From NCBI RefSeq assembly GCF_018294505.1, contig NC_057802.1, forward strand, positions 552,958,202 to 553,022,201: a DNA stretch of 64,000 nt. Direction: 5' to 3'. This DNA is from Triticum aestivum (lineage: Eukaryota; Streptophyta; Magnoliopsida; Poales; Poaceae). This document shows positions 10,561-21,629 of this stretch, piece after piece. The position numbers were made by a program, and so were the translations under genes. The notes under the pieces were generated by a model. That model made no database searches. It worked only from the letters and a program-made list of their open reading frames with translations, and had not been told where the DNA came from. The number at the start of each line of letters is the position of its first letter. Position 1 is the first letter of the stretch.

Positions 10561-12020
10561 ATGGGACCAACTCAGATATGCTGCTTGGCTACATACTCTG
10601 CATCACCCATTTATACGTGTGGACGCACATGGTGCTGGCATGTCCCATGTCCCATACAACTATTTTGCTGTTGTTAATCTAAGAATGCTGCTAGAAAATT
10701 GAAGCAATGCCACTGTTAAAAGTAAATTACATTTTTTATGAAGGTTGTTTTAAGAGAATATCTCTGTTTATGAATCAATGCAACCGTTTTAGAAATGCTA
10801 CTGTCCTACTTTGTTTTCCATCAAGATAAGTTAGATGCTTCTTTTTGTCGCCATTTGTTTCATCCTCCTTTATTGGCCAATAATTGTTTCCTTTTTTGCC
10901 TCTGTTAGAACAGGGATATCTATTCAACTTGTTGCTATAGCAAACTTAAATGTCACACTGGCGACTTTGCTTGATTTCAGTGCAACTGCACAAAACGAGA
11001 TTGGATTTCCTATTCGTGTTGGCAGATTCATACGTGATCTTGTGCGTCATGACAGGTTGGTACTTGCCTTCATCCACATGATTGTGCGGTGTGTTTTGAG
11101 ATGCTGTGCTACTTGTATTGGTACTGCTTTAAATAAATATTGAATTGAAGCTATTGTATTGCTCTCTTTTCCCATTAAGTAGTGAACAAAAATGGTACCA
11201 ACCCAAACATGTTGCTTGTTGCTTTGTTACAACAAACTCTGCATCACCCCCTTTATAAGTAGATGGAAGCACATGGTGTTGTCCCACTCTCCCCTGGAAC
11301 TGTTTATGTTTTTTGTTAATCTAATGCCGCTGGAAAAATTAAGCAATGCCACTCTCAGAATTAACTACTGAATCTTAGTTCAAAACTGCAACACTTGTTA
11401 GGGATTGGCGGAATTACTATTTTTGAGGCCGCATGTTTCATCCTCCTTTATTGGCCAGTAATTGATTCCTTTTTTGCCTCTGTTAAAACAGGGATATCTA
11501 TTCAACTTGTTGCTATTGCGACATTTTTCTTCACTACATGAAACACTTTTGTTTTAAGAGTGTATTGTGTAGTTCAACTTGAATGTCACACCGGCGACTT
11601 TGCTTAATTTTGGTGGAACTGCACAAAAGGAGATCATGGATTTTCATATATGTGTTGGGATTTCTTTCAAGTCCTCCTCGCGAGTCGTTTCAAATCTTGG
11701 CCAAGAAAGGTCAGTACCGACTTTCATCCACATGATGCTGCAATGTGCTTTGAGATGTTGTGCTACTTGTATTGGTACTGTTTTGGATAAATGTTGAATT
11801 GAAGCTATTGAACTGCTGTCCTTTACCATTAAGTGGGCAAAATTGTTCCAACCCAGACATGATGATTGTTTCTTTGTTACAACAAAACTCTGCATCACCC
11901 CATTTATAAGTAGATGGAAGCACATGGTGTTGTTGCGCCCATTCTCCCCTGGAACTGTTTATGCTTTTTGTTAATCTAATGCCGCTGGTAAAATTAAGCA
12001 ATGCCACTCTCAGAATTAAC
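10561..12020 (+). repeat. Tandem ~650-bp repeat inside unit D
   Basis: A block containing CTCTGCATCACCC, the nearby AAGCACATGGTG-like segment and TAAGCAATGCCACT occurs at about 10561, 11200 and 11850. The spacings are 641 and 651 bp. The second and third copies are the most alike. Each repeat includes a polypyrimidine-CAG acceptor and a motif-bearing exon-like block, so whole exon units were multiplied. The third copy is cut by the Copia insertion and resumes at 20936. Confidence 0.75.
11531..11574 (+). repeat. Hairpin D, diverged counterpart of hairpin A
   Basis: The left arm ACTACATGAAACACTTT pairs with the right arm AAGAGTGTATTGTGTAGT. Compared with hairpin A, one G-C pair has become A-T on both arms (ACTGCA to ACTACA; TGCAGT to TGTAGT). 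Other differences are mostly wobble pairs. Confidence 0.5.
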
Positions 12021-13933
12021 TGAAGGAAATATGCCCTAGAGGCAATAATAAAGTTATTATTTATTTCCTTATATCATGATAAATGTTTATTATTCATGCT
12101 AGAATTGTATTAACCGGAAACATAATACATGTGTGAATACATAGACAAACAGAGTGTCACTAGTATGCCTCTACTTGACTAGCTCGTTGATCAAAGATGG
12201 TTATGTTTCCTAGCCATAGACATGAGTTGTCATTTGATTAACGGGATCACATCATTAGGAGAATGATGTGATTGACTTGACCCATTCCGTTAGCTTAGCA
12301 CTCGATCGTTTAGTATGTTGCTATTGCTTTCTTCATGACTTATACATGTTCCTGTGACTATGAGATTATGCAACTCCCGTTTACCGGAGGAACACTTTGT
12401 GTGCTACCAAACGTCACAACGTAACTGGGTGATTATAAAGGTGCTCTACAGGTGTCTCCAAAGGTACTTGTTGAGTTGGCGTATTTCGAGATTAGGATTT
12501 GTCACTCCGATTGTCGGAGAGGTATCTCTGGGCCCACTCAGTAATACACATCACTATAAGCCTTGCAAGCATTGTGACTAATGAGTTAGTTGCAGGATGA
12601 TGTATTACGGAACGAGTAAAGAGACTTGCCGATAACGATATTGAACTAGGTATCGAGATACCGACGATCGAATCTCGGGCAAGTAACATACCGATGACAA
12701 AGGGAACAACGTATGTTGTTATGCGGTCTGACCGATAAAGATCTTCATAGAATATGTAGGAACCAATATGAGCATCCAGGTTCCGCTATTGGTTATTGAC
12801 CGGAGAGGTGTCTCGGTCATGTCTACATAGTTCTCGAACCCATAGGGTCCGCACGCTTAACGTTACGATGACAGTTATATTATGAGTTTATATGTTTTGA
12901 TGTACCGAAGGTTGTTCGGAGTCCCGGATGTGATCACGGACATGACGAGGAGTCTCGAAATGGTCGAGACATAAAGATTGATATATTGGAAGCCTATGTT
13001 TGGACATCGGAAGTGTTCCGGGTGAAATCGGGATTTTTCCGGAGTACCAGGAGGTTACCNNNNNNNNNNNNNNNNNNNNNNNNNNNNNNNNNNNNNNNNN
13101 NNNNNNNNNNNNNNNNNNNNNNNNNNNNNNNNNNNNNNNNNNNNNNNNNNNNNNNNNNNNNNNNNNNNNNNNNNNNNNNNNNNNNNNNNNNNNNNNNNNN
13201 NNNNNNNNNNNNNNNNNNNNNNNNNNNNNNNNNNNNNNNNNNNNNNNNNNNNNNNNNNNNNNNNNNNNNNNNNNNNNNNNNNNNNNNNNNNNNNNNNNNN
13301 NNNNNNNNNNNNNNNNNNNNNNNNNNNNNNNNNNNNNNNNNNNNNNNNNNNNNNNNNNNNNNNNNNNNNNNNNNNNNNNNNNNNNNNNNNNNNNNNNNNN
13401 NNNNNNNNNNNNNNNNNNNNNNNNNNNNNNNNNNNNNNNNNNNNNNNNNNNNNNNNNNNNNNNNNNNNNNNNNNNNNNNNNNNNNNNNNNNNNNNNNNNN
13501 NNNNNNNNNNNNNNNNNNNNNNNNNNNNNNNNNNNCAATTGATCATTGATCTCTTAGCCGTGTGCGGTGCCCCCCTCCACCATATTACACCTCGATAATA
13601 TCGTAGCGGTGCTTAGGCGAAGCCCTGCGTCGGTAGAACATCATCATTGTCACCATGCTGTCGTGCTGATGAAACTCTCCCTCAACACTCGGCTGGATCG
13701 GAGTTCGAGGGACGTCATCGAGCTGAACGTGTGCTGAACTCGGAGGTGCCGTGCGTTCGGTACTTGATCGGTCGGATCGTGAAGACGTACGACTACATCA
13801 ACCGCGTTGTGTTAACGCTTCCGCTTTCGGTCTACGAGGGTACGTGGACAACACTCTCCCCTCTCGTTGCTATGCATCACCATGATCTTGCGTGTGCGTA
13901 GGAAATTTTTTGAAATTACTACGTTCCCCAACA
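12021..13933 (+). repeat. 5' LTR of the complete Copia element
   Basis: It begins TGAAGGAAATATGCC and ends TACGTTCCCCAACA. A run of N (13060-13535) replaces the GC-rich part that is readable in the 3' LTR (20224-20536). The gap length is larger than that readable segment, so the gap size is only an estimate. Confidence 0.93.
13060..13535. other. Assembly gap (N)
   Basis: Unknown bases inside the 5' LTR. Open frames spanning it are artefacts. Confidence 1.
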
Positions 13934-13934
13934 G

Positions 13935-13950
13935 TGGCATCCGAGCCTGG
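13935..13950 (+). promoter_or_regulatory. Primer-binding site of the Copia element
   Basis: TGGCATCCGAGCCTGG directly follows the 5' LTR. It resembles the initiator-methionine tRNA complement (TGGTATCAGAGCC) used by plant Copia elements, with two changes. Confidence 0.8.
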
Positions 13951-15172
13951 TTTTATGCGTTGATGTTATGCACGAGTAGAACACAAGTGAGTTGTGGGCG
14001 ATATAAGTCATACTGCTTACCAGCATGTCATACTTTGGTTCAGCGGTATTGTGAGATGAAGCGGCCCGGACCGACATTACGCGTACGCTTACGCGAGACT
14101 AGTTTCACCGTTGCGAGCACTCGTAGCTTAAAGGTGACTGGCGGGTGTCTGTCTCTCTCACTTTAGTTGAACCGAGTGTGGCTACGCCCGGTCCTTGCGA
14201 AGGTTAAAACATCACCAACTTGACAAACTATCGTTGTGGTTTTGATGCGTAGGTAAGAACGGTTCTTGCTAAACCCGTAGCAGCCACGTAAAACTTGCAA
14301 CAACAAAGTAGAGGACGTCTAACTTGTTTTTGCAGGGCATGTTGTGATGTGATATGGTCAAGACATGATGCTATATTTTATTGTATGAGATGATCATGTT
14401 TTGTAACCAAGTTATCGGCAACTGGCAGGAGCCATATGGTTGTCGCTTTATTGTATGCAATGCAATCGCCATGTAATTGTTTTACTTTATCACTAAGCGG
14501 TAGCGATAGTCGTAAAAGCAATAGTTGGCGAGACGACAACGATGCTACGATGGAGATCAAGGTGTCGCGCCGGTGACGATGGTGATCATGACGGTGCTTC
14601 GGAGATGGAGATCACAAGCACAAGATGATGATGGCCATATCATATCACTTATATTGATTGCATGTGATGTTAATCTTTTATGCATATTATCTTGCTTTGA
14701 TTGATGGTAGCATTATAAGATGATCTCTCACTAAAATTTCAAGATAAAAGTGTTCTCCCTGAGTATGCACCGTTGCGAAAGGTCTTCGTGCTGAGACACC
14801 ACGTGATGATCGGGTGTGATAGGCTCTACGTTCAAATACAACGGGTGCAAAACAGTTGCACACGCGGAATACTCAGGTTAAACTTGACGAGCCTAGCATA
14901 TGCAGATATGGCCTCGGAACACTGAGACCGAAAGGTCGAGCGTGAATCATATAGTAGATATGATCAACATAGTGATGTTCACCATTGAAAACTACTCCAT
15001 TTCACGTGATGATCGGTTATGGTTTAGTTGATTTGGATCACGTAATCACTTAGATGATTAGAGAGATGTCTATCTAAGTGGGAGTTCTTAAGTAATATGA
15101 TTAATAGAACTTAAATTTATCATGAACTTAGTACCTGATAGTATCTTGCTTGTCTATGTTAATTGTAGATAG
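13951..15172 (+). other. Copia 5' leader
   Basis: This is the untranslated region between the primer-binding site and gag. It is also found in the degraded minus-strand copy (31303-32514). Its short frames are not conserved. Confidence 0.7.
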
Positions 15173-18100
15173 ATGGCCCGTGTTGTTGTTCCATTGAATT
15201 TTAATGCGTTCCTTGAGAAAGCAAAGTTGAAAGATGATGGTAGCAATTACACGGACTGGGTCCGTAACTTGAGGATTATCCTCATTGCTGCACAGAAGAA
15301 TTACATCCTGGAAGCACCGCTGGGTGCCAGGCCTGCTGCAAGAGCAACCCCAGAAGTTATGAATGTCTGGCAGAGCAAAGCTGATGACTACTCGATAGTT
15401 CAGTGTGCCATGCTTTACGGCTTAGAACCGGGTCTTCAACGACGTTTTGAACGTCATGGAGCATATGAGATGTTCCAGGAGTTGAAGTTAATATTTCAAG
15501 CAAATGCCCGGATTGAGAGATATGAAGTCTCCAATAAGTTCTACAGCTACAAGATGGAAGAGAATAGTTCTGTCAGTGAGCATATACTCAAAATGTCTGG
15601 GTATAATAATCACTTGATTCAACTGGGAGTTAATCTTCCGGATGATAGCGTCATTGACAGAATTCTTCAATCACTGCCACCAAGCTACAAGAGCTTCGTG
15701 ATGAACTATAACATGCAATGGATGAATAAGACAATTCCCAAGCTCTTCGCAATGCTAAAGGCAGCGGAGGTAGAAATCAAAAAGGAGCATCAAGTGTTGA
15801 TGGTCAATAAGACCACTAGTTTCAAGAAAAAGGGCAAAGGGAAGAAGAAGGGGAACTTCAAGAAGAACAGCAAGCAAGTTGCTGTTCAGGAGAAGAAACC
15901 CAAGTCTGGACCTAAGCCTGAGACTGAGTGCTTCTACTGCAAGCAGACTGGTCACTGGAAGCGGAACTGCCCCAAGTATTTGGCGGATAAGAAGGATGGC
16001 AAGGTGAACAAAGGTATATGTGATATACATGTTATTGATGTGTACCTTACTAATGCTCGCAGTAGCACCTGGGTATTTGATACTGGTTCTGTTGCTAATA
16101 TTTGCAACTCGAAACAGGGACTACGGATTAAGCGAAGATTGGTTAAGGACGAGGTGACGATGCGCGTGGGAAATGGTTCCAAAGTCGATGTGATCGTCGT
16201 CGGCACGCTACCTCTACATCTACCTTCGGGATTAGTATTAGACCTAAATAATTGTTATTTGGTGCCAGCGTTGAGCATGAACATTATATCTGGATCTTGT
16301 TTGATGCGAGACGGTTATACATTTAAATCAGAGAATAATGGTTGTTCTATTTATATGAGTAATATCTTTTATGGTCATGCACCCTTGAAGAGTGGTCTAT
16401 TTTTAATGAATCTCGGTAGTAGTGACACACATATTCATAATGTCGAAGCCAAAAGATGCAGAGTTGATAATGATAGTGCAACTTATTTGTGGCACTGCCG
16501 TTTAGGTCATATCGGTGTAAAGCGCATGAAGAAACTCCATAATGATGGACTTTTGGAATCACTTGATTATGAATCACTTGGTACTTGTGAACCGTGTCTC
16601 ATGGGCAAGATGACTAAAACACCGTTCTCCGGTACTATGGAGAGAGCAACTAATTTGTTGGAAATCATACATACAGATGTATGTGGTCCGATGAATATTG
16701 AGGCTCGTGGCGGATATCGTTATTTTCTCACCTTCACAGATGATTTGAGCAGATATGGGTATATCTACTTAATGAAACATAAGTCTGAAACATTTGCAAA
16801 GTTCAAAGAATTTCAGAGCAAAGTTGAAAATCGTCGTAACAAGAAAATAAAGTTTCTACGATCAGATCATGGAGGAGAATATTTGAGTTACGAGTTTGGC
16901 CTACATTTGAAACAATGCGGAATAGTTTCGCAACTCACGCCACCCAGAACACCACAACGTAATGGTGTGTCCGAACGTCGTAATCGTACTTTACTAGATA
17001 TGGTGCGATCTATGATGTCTCTTACTGATTTACCGCTATCGTTTTGGGGTTATGCTTTAGAGACGGCTGCATTCACTCTAAATAGGGCACCATCAAAATC
17101 CGTTGAAACGACACCTTATGAACTATGGTTTGGCAAGAAACCAAAGTTGTCGTATCTTAAAGTTTGGGGTAGCGATGCTTATGTGAAGAAACTTCAACCT
17201 GATAAGCTCGAACCTAAATCGGAGAAATGTGTCTTCATAGGATACCCAAAGGAGACTGTTGGGTACACCTTCTATCACAGATCCGAAGGCAAGACATTCG
17301 TTGCTAAGAATGGATCCTTTCTAGAGAAGGAGTTTCTCTCAAAAGAAGTGAGTGGGAGGAAAGTAGAACTTGATGAGGTAACTGTACTAGCTCCCTTATT
17401 GGAAAGTAGATCATCACAGAAATCAGTTTCTGCGACACCTACACCAATTAGTGAGGAAGTTAATGATAATGATCATGAAACTTCAGATCAAGTTATTACT
17501 GAACCTCGTAGGTCAACCAGATTAAGATCCACACCAGAGTGGTACGGTAATCCTGTTCTGGAGGTTATGTTACTAGACCATGACGAACCTACGAACTATG
17601 AAGAAGCGATGGTGAGCCCAGATTCCGCAAAATGGCTTGAGGCCATGAAATCCGAGATGGGATCCATGTGTGAGAACAAAGTATGGACTTTGGTTGACTT
17701 GCCCGATGATCGGCAAGCCATTGAAAATAAATGGATCTTCAAGAAGAAGACTGATGCTGACGGTAATGTTACTGTCTATAAAGCTCGACTTGTTGCGAAA
17801 GGTTTTCGACAAGTTCAAGGGATTGACTACGATGAGACCTTCTCACCCGTAGCGATGCTTAAGTCTGTCCGAATCATGTTAGCAATTGCCGCATTTTATG
17901 ATTATGAAATTTGGCAAATGGATGTCAAAACTGCATTCCTGAATGGATTTCTGGAAGAAGAGTTGTATATGATGCAACCGGAAGGTTTTGTCGATCCAAA
18001 GGGAGCTAACAAAGTGTGCAAGCTCCAGCGATCCATTTATGGACTGGTGCAAGCCTCTCGGAGTTGGAATAAACGCTTTGATAGTGTGATCAAAGCATTT

Positions 18101-19105
18101 GGTTTTATACAGACTTTTGGAGAAGCCTGTATTTACAAGAAAGTGAGTGGGAGCTCAGTAGCATTTCTGATATTATATGTGGATGACATATTGCTAATTG
18201 GAAATGATATAGAATTTCTGGATAGCATAAAGGGATACTTGAATAAGAGTTTTTCAATGAAAGACCTCGGTGAAGCTGCATATATATTGGGCATCAAGAT
18301 CAAAAGAGATAGATCAAGACGCTTAATTGGACTTTCACAAAGCACATACCTTGACCAAGTTTTGAAGAAGTTCAAAATGGATCAAGCAAAGAAAGGGTTC
18401 TTGCCTGTATTACAAGGTGTGAGATTGAGTAAGACTCAATGCCCGACCACTGCAGAAGATAGAGAGAAGATGAAAGATGTTCCCTATGCTTCAGCCATAG
18501 GCTCTATCATGTATGCAATGCTGTGTAGCAGACCTGATGTGTGCCTTGCTATAAGTTTAGCAGGGAGGTACCAAAGTAATCCAAGAGTGGATCACTGGAC
18601 AGCGGTCAAGAACATCCTGAAATACCTGAAAAGGACTAAGGATATGTTTCTCATTTATGGAGGTGACAAAGAGCTCATCGTAAATGGTTACGTTGATGCA
18701 AGCTTTGACACTGATCCGGATGATTCTAAATCGCAAACCGGATACGTGTTTACATTGAACGGTGGAGCTGTCAGTTGGTGCAGTTCTAAGCAAAGTGTCG
18801 TGGCGGGATCTACGTGTGAAGCGGAGTACATAGCTGCTTCGGAAGCAGCAAATGAAGGAGTCTGGATGAAGGAGTTCATATCCGATCTAGGTGTCATACC
18901 TAGTGCATTGGGACCAATGAAAATCTTTTGTGACAATACTGGTGCGATTGCCTTAGCAAAGGAATCCAGATTTCACAAGAGAACCAAGCACATCAAAAGA
19001 CGCTTCAATTCCATCCGGGATTTAGTCCAGGTGGGAGACATAGAAATTTGCAAGATACATACGGATCTGAATGTTGCAGACCCGTTGACTAAGCCTCTTC
19101 CATGA
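15173..19105 (+). CDS. Copia gag-pol polyprotein, uninterrupted
   Basis: This is a single frame of 1310 residues encoding the whole retrotransposon polyprotein. In order: a Gag region (UBN2/DUF4219-like, residues ~1-230); a CCHC zinc knuckle CFYCKQTGHWKRNC (~253-266); an aspartic protease with WVFDTGS (~301); an integrase with an HHCC finger (HCRLGHIG and CEPCLMGK) and a DDE core (HTDVCGP, SDHGGEY, NGVSERR); a reverse transcriptase with MDVKTAFLNG and the catalytic YVDD (LYVDDILL, ~1003); and an RNase H with DASFDTD, CEAEYIA and CDNTGAI. The ATG follows a leader conserved with the degraded copy. With no stop or frameshift and near-identical LTRs, the element is potentially autonomous. I cannot judge whether it is expressed. 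Confidence 0.95.
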   Translation: MARVVVPLNFNAFLEKAKLKDDGSNYTDWVRNLRIILIAAQKNYILEAPLGARPAARATPEVMNVWQSKADDYSIVQCAMLYGLEPGLQRRFERHGAYEMFQELKLIFQANARIERYEVSNKFYSYKMEENSSVSEHILKMSGYNNHLIQLGVNLPDDSVIDRILQSLPPSYKSFVMNYNMQWMNKTIPKLFAMLKAAEVEIKKEHQVLMVNKTTSFKKKGKGKKKGNFKKNSKQVAVQEKKPKSGPKPETECFYCKQTGHWKRNCPKYLADKKDGKVNKGICDIHVIDVYLTNARSSTWVFDTGSVANICNSKQGLRIKRRLVKDEVTMRVGNGSKVDVIVVGTLPLHLPSGLVLDLNNCYLVPALSMNIISGSCLMRDGYTFKSENNGCSIYMSNIFYGHAPLKSGLFLMNLGSSDTHIHNVEAKRCRVDNDSATYLWHCRLGHIGVKRMKKLHNDGLLESLDYESLGTCEPCLMGKMTKTPFSGTMERATNLLEIIHTDVCGPMNIEARGGYRYFLTFTDDLSRYGYIYLMKHKSETFAKFKEFQSKVENRRNKKIKFLRSDHGGEYLSYEFGLHLKQCGIVSQLTPPRTPQRNGVSERRNRTLLDMVRSMMSLTDLPLSFWGYALETAAFTLNRAPSKSVETTPYELWFGKKPKLSYLKVWGSDAYVKKLQPDKLEPKSEKCVFIGYPKETVGYTFYHRSEGKTFVAKNGSFLEKEFLSKEVSGRKVELDEVTVLAPLLESRSSQKSVSATPTPISEEVNDNDHETSDQVITEPRRSTRLRSTPEWYGNPVLEVMLLDHDEPTNYEEAMVSPDSAKWLEAMKSEMGSMCENKVWTLVDLPDDRQAIENKWIFKKKTDADGNVTVYKARLVAKGFRQVQGIDYDETFSPVAMLKSVRIMLAIAAFYDYEIWQMDVKTAFLNGFLEEELYMMQPEGFVDPKGANKVCKLQRSIYGLVQASRSWNKRFDSVIKAFGFIQTFGEACIYKKVSGSSVAFLILYVDDILLIGNDIEFLDSIKGYLNKSFSMKDLGEAAYILGIKIKRDRSRRLIGLSQSTYLDQVLKKFKMDQAKKGFLPVLQGVRLSKTQCPTTAEDREKMKDVPYASAIGSIMYAMLCSRPDVCLAISLAGRYQSNPRVDHWTAVKNILKYLKRTKDMFLIYGGDKELIVNGYVDASFDTDPDDSKSQTGYVFTLNGGAVSWCSSKQSVVAGSTCEAEYIAASEAANEGVWMKEFISDLGVIPSALGPMKIFCDNTGAIALAKESRFHKRTKHIKRRFNSIRDLVQVGDIEICKIHTDLNVADPLTKPLP

Positions 19106-19179
19106 GCAAAACATGATCAGCAACAAGACTCCATGGGTGTAAGAATCATTACTGTGTAATCTAGATTATTGACTCTAGT

Positions 19180-19192
19180 GCAAGTGGGAGAC
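19180..19192 (+). promoter_or_regulatory. Polypurine tract of the Copia element
   Basis: GCAAGTGGGAGAC lies immediately before the 3' LTR (TGAAGG at 19193), where plus-strand synthesis is primed. Confidence 0.8.
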
Positions 19193-20935
19193 TGAAGGAA
19201 ATATGCCCTAGAGGCAATAATAAAGTTATTATTTATTTCCTTATATCATGATAAATGTTTATTATTCATGCTAGAATTGTATTAACCGGAAACATAATAC
19301 ATGTGTGAATACATAGACAAACAGAGTGTCACTAGTATGCCTCTACTTGGCTAGCTCGTTGATCAAAGATGGTTATGTTTCCTAGCCATAAACATGAGTT
19401 GTCATTTGATTAACGGGATCACATCATTAGGAGAATGATGTGATTGACTTGACCCATTCCGTTAGCTTAGCACTCGATCGTTTAGTATGTTGCTATTGCT
19501 TTCTTCATGACTTATACATGTTCCTATGACTATGAGATTATGCAACTCCCGTTTACCGGAGGAACACTTTGTGTGCTACCAAACGTCACAACGTAACTGG
19601 GTGATTATAAAGGTGCTCTACAGGTGTCTCCAAAGGTACTTGTTGAGTTGGCATATTTCGAGATTAGGATTTGTCACTCCGATTGTCGGAGAGGTATCTC
19701 TGGGCCCACTCAGTAATACACATCACTATAAGCCTTGCAAGCATTGTGACTAATGAGTTAGTTGCGGGATGATGTATTACGGAACGAGTAAAGAGACTTG
19801 CCGGTAACGAGATTGAACTAGGTATCGAGATACCGACGATCGAATCTCGGGCAAGTAACATACCGATGACAAAGGGAACAACGTATGTTGTTATGCGGTC
19901 TGACCGATAAAGATCTTCGTAGAATATGTAGGAACCAATATGAGCATCCAGGTTCCGCTATTGGTTATTGACCGGAGAGGTGTCTCGGTCATGTCTACAT
20001 AGTTCTCGAACCCGTAGGGTCCGCACGCTTAACGTTACGATGACAGTTATATTATGAGTTTATATGTTTTGATGTACCGAAGGTTGTTCGGAGTCCCGGA
20101 TGTGATCACGGACATGACAAGGAGTCTCGAAATGGTCGAGACATAAAGATTGATATATTGGAAGCCTATGTTTGGACATCAAAAGTGTTCCGGGTGAAAT
20201 CGGGATTTTTCCGGAGTACCGGGAGGTTACCGGAACCCCCCGGTAACTTAATGGGCCTTAGTGGGCCTAGGTGGAAGAGAGGAGAGGAGGCCAGGGCAGG
20301 GCCGCGCACCCCTCCCCCCCCCCCTAGTCCGAATAGGACAAGGAGAGGGGGGCGGCGCCCCCCCCCCTTCCTTCCTCCCCTCCACCTCTTCCCCCTTTCT
20401 CTCCTAGTCCAACATGGAAAAGGGGGGAGTCCTACTCCCAGTAGGAGTAGGACTCCTCCTGGCGCGCCTCTCCTCTAGGCCGGCCGAACCCCCCCCTTGC
20501 TCCTTTATATACGGGGGCAGGGGCACCTCTAGACACACAATTGATCATTGATCTCTTAGCCGTGTGTGGTGCCCCCCTCCACCATATTACACCTCGATAA
20601 TATCGTAGCGGTGCTTAGGCGAAGCCCTGCGTCGGTAGAACATCATCATTGTCACCATGCCGTCGTGCCGACGAAACTCTCCCTCAACACTCGGCTGGAT
20701 CGGAGTTCGAGGGACGTCATCGAGCTGAACGTGTGCTGAACTCAGAGGTGTTGTGCGTTCGGTACTTGATCGGTCGGATCGTGAAGACGTACGACTACAT
20801 CAACCACGTTGTGTTAACGCTTCCGCTTTCGGTCTACGAGGGTACGTGGACAACACTCTCCCCTCTCGTTGCTATGCATCACCATGATCTTGCGTGTGCG
20901 TAGGAAATTTTTTGAAATTACTATGTTCCCCAACA
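19193..20935 (+). repeat. 3' LTR of the complete Copia element
   Basis: It is 1743 bp, TG...CA. A TATA box (TTTATATA at 20514-20521) lies after a C/G-rich stretch. The same TATA position is seen in the LTR at 32527-34266, which marks the LTR promoter. Confidence 0.95.
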
Positions 20936-21335
20936 TTAACTACTCAATCTTAGTTCAAAACTGCAACACTTGTTAGGGATTGGCCGGATTCCCATTTTTG
21001 TGGCCGCATGTTTCATCCTCCTTTATTGGCCAGTAATTGATTCCTTTTTTGCCTTTGTTAAAACAGGGATATCTATTCAACTTGTTGCTATTGCGACATT
21101 TTGCTTCGCTTAATTTTGGTGGAACTGCACAAAATGAGACCGGATTTCCATATATGTGTTGAGATCTCTCTCAGGTCTTCCTCGCGAGTTGTTTCAAATC
21201 TTGGTCTTGAAAGGTCAGTACCGACTTTTAGTACCGACTTTCCTCAGAATTAACTACTGAATCTTAGTTCAAAACTGCAACACTTGTTAGGGATCGGCGG
21301 GAGTACCATTTTTGTTAGGGATCGGCCGGAGTACA

Positions 21336-21629
21336 TGTTTAAGAAATGTATTGTTCAGATAATGTCTCTGTTATTATATATCAGTTACAGTGTTTTACAA
21401 ATGGTACTATCCTGCTTTGTAGTTCTTTCTACATGTTTAACCAAGGTATTGTTAAGATAATGTCTCTGTTAAAATGAATCAGTCGCATTGTTTTAGGAAT
21501 GGTACTTTTCTGCTTTGTCATTCTTTATACATGTTGAAACAAGGCATTGTTAAGATAATGTGTCAGTTAATATGAATGAATCACACTGATTGAGAATTGC
21601 TACTCTCCTGCTTTGTTTCCCATTAAGAT
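21336..21629 (+). repeat. 98-bp tandem repeat, three copies
   Basis: The copies start at 21336, 21434 and 21532, each with TGTT(T/G)AA followed by ATTGTTAAGATAATGTCTCT or a close variant, and end with CTGCTTTG. A fourth, isolated relative lies near 10741-10830 in the same unit. The repeat is in the intron-like part of unit D. Confidence 0.8.

Larger units (their letters stand above)
12016..20940 (+). mobile_element. Complete Copia LTR retrotransposon (BARE/WIS/Angela type)
   Basis: The element is 12021-20935, flanked by the 5-bp duplication TTAAC (12016-12020 and 20936-20940). Rejoining the flanks gives a sequence that matches the neighbouring repeat copy near 11355-11365, so the insertion is clean. 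It has two LTRs, a primer-binding site, one full-length gag-pol frame and a polypurine tract. The LTR start TGAAGGAAATATGCCCTAGA is that of the abundant Triticeae BARE/WIS/Angela group (family placement from memory). The two LTRs differ at roughly two dozen sites over about 1.4 kb that can be compared, mostly transitions. This suggests an age well below a million years if usual grass rates apply. Confidence 0.95.

Noticed and set aside
12888..13549. Long open frames across the N runs
   Set aside because: They exist only because unknown bases contain no stop codons. The same applies to the frames over the gaps at 42314, 43663, 52632 and 58548.
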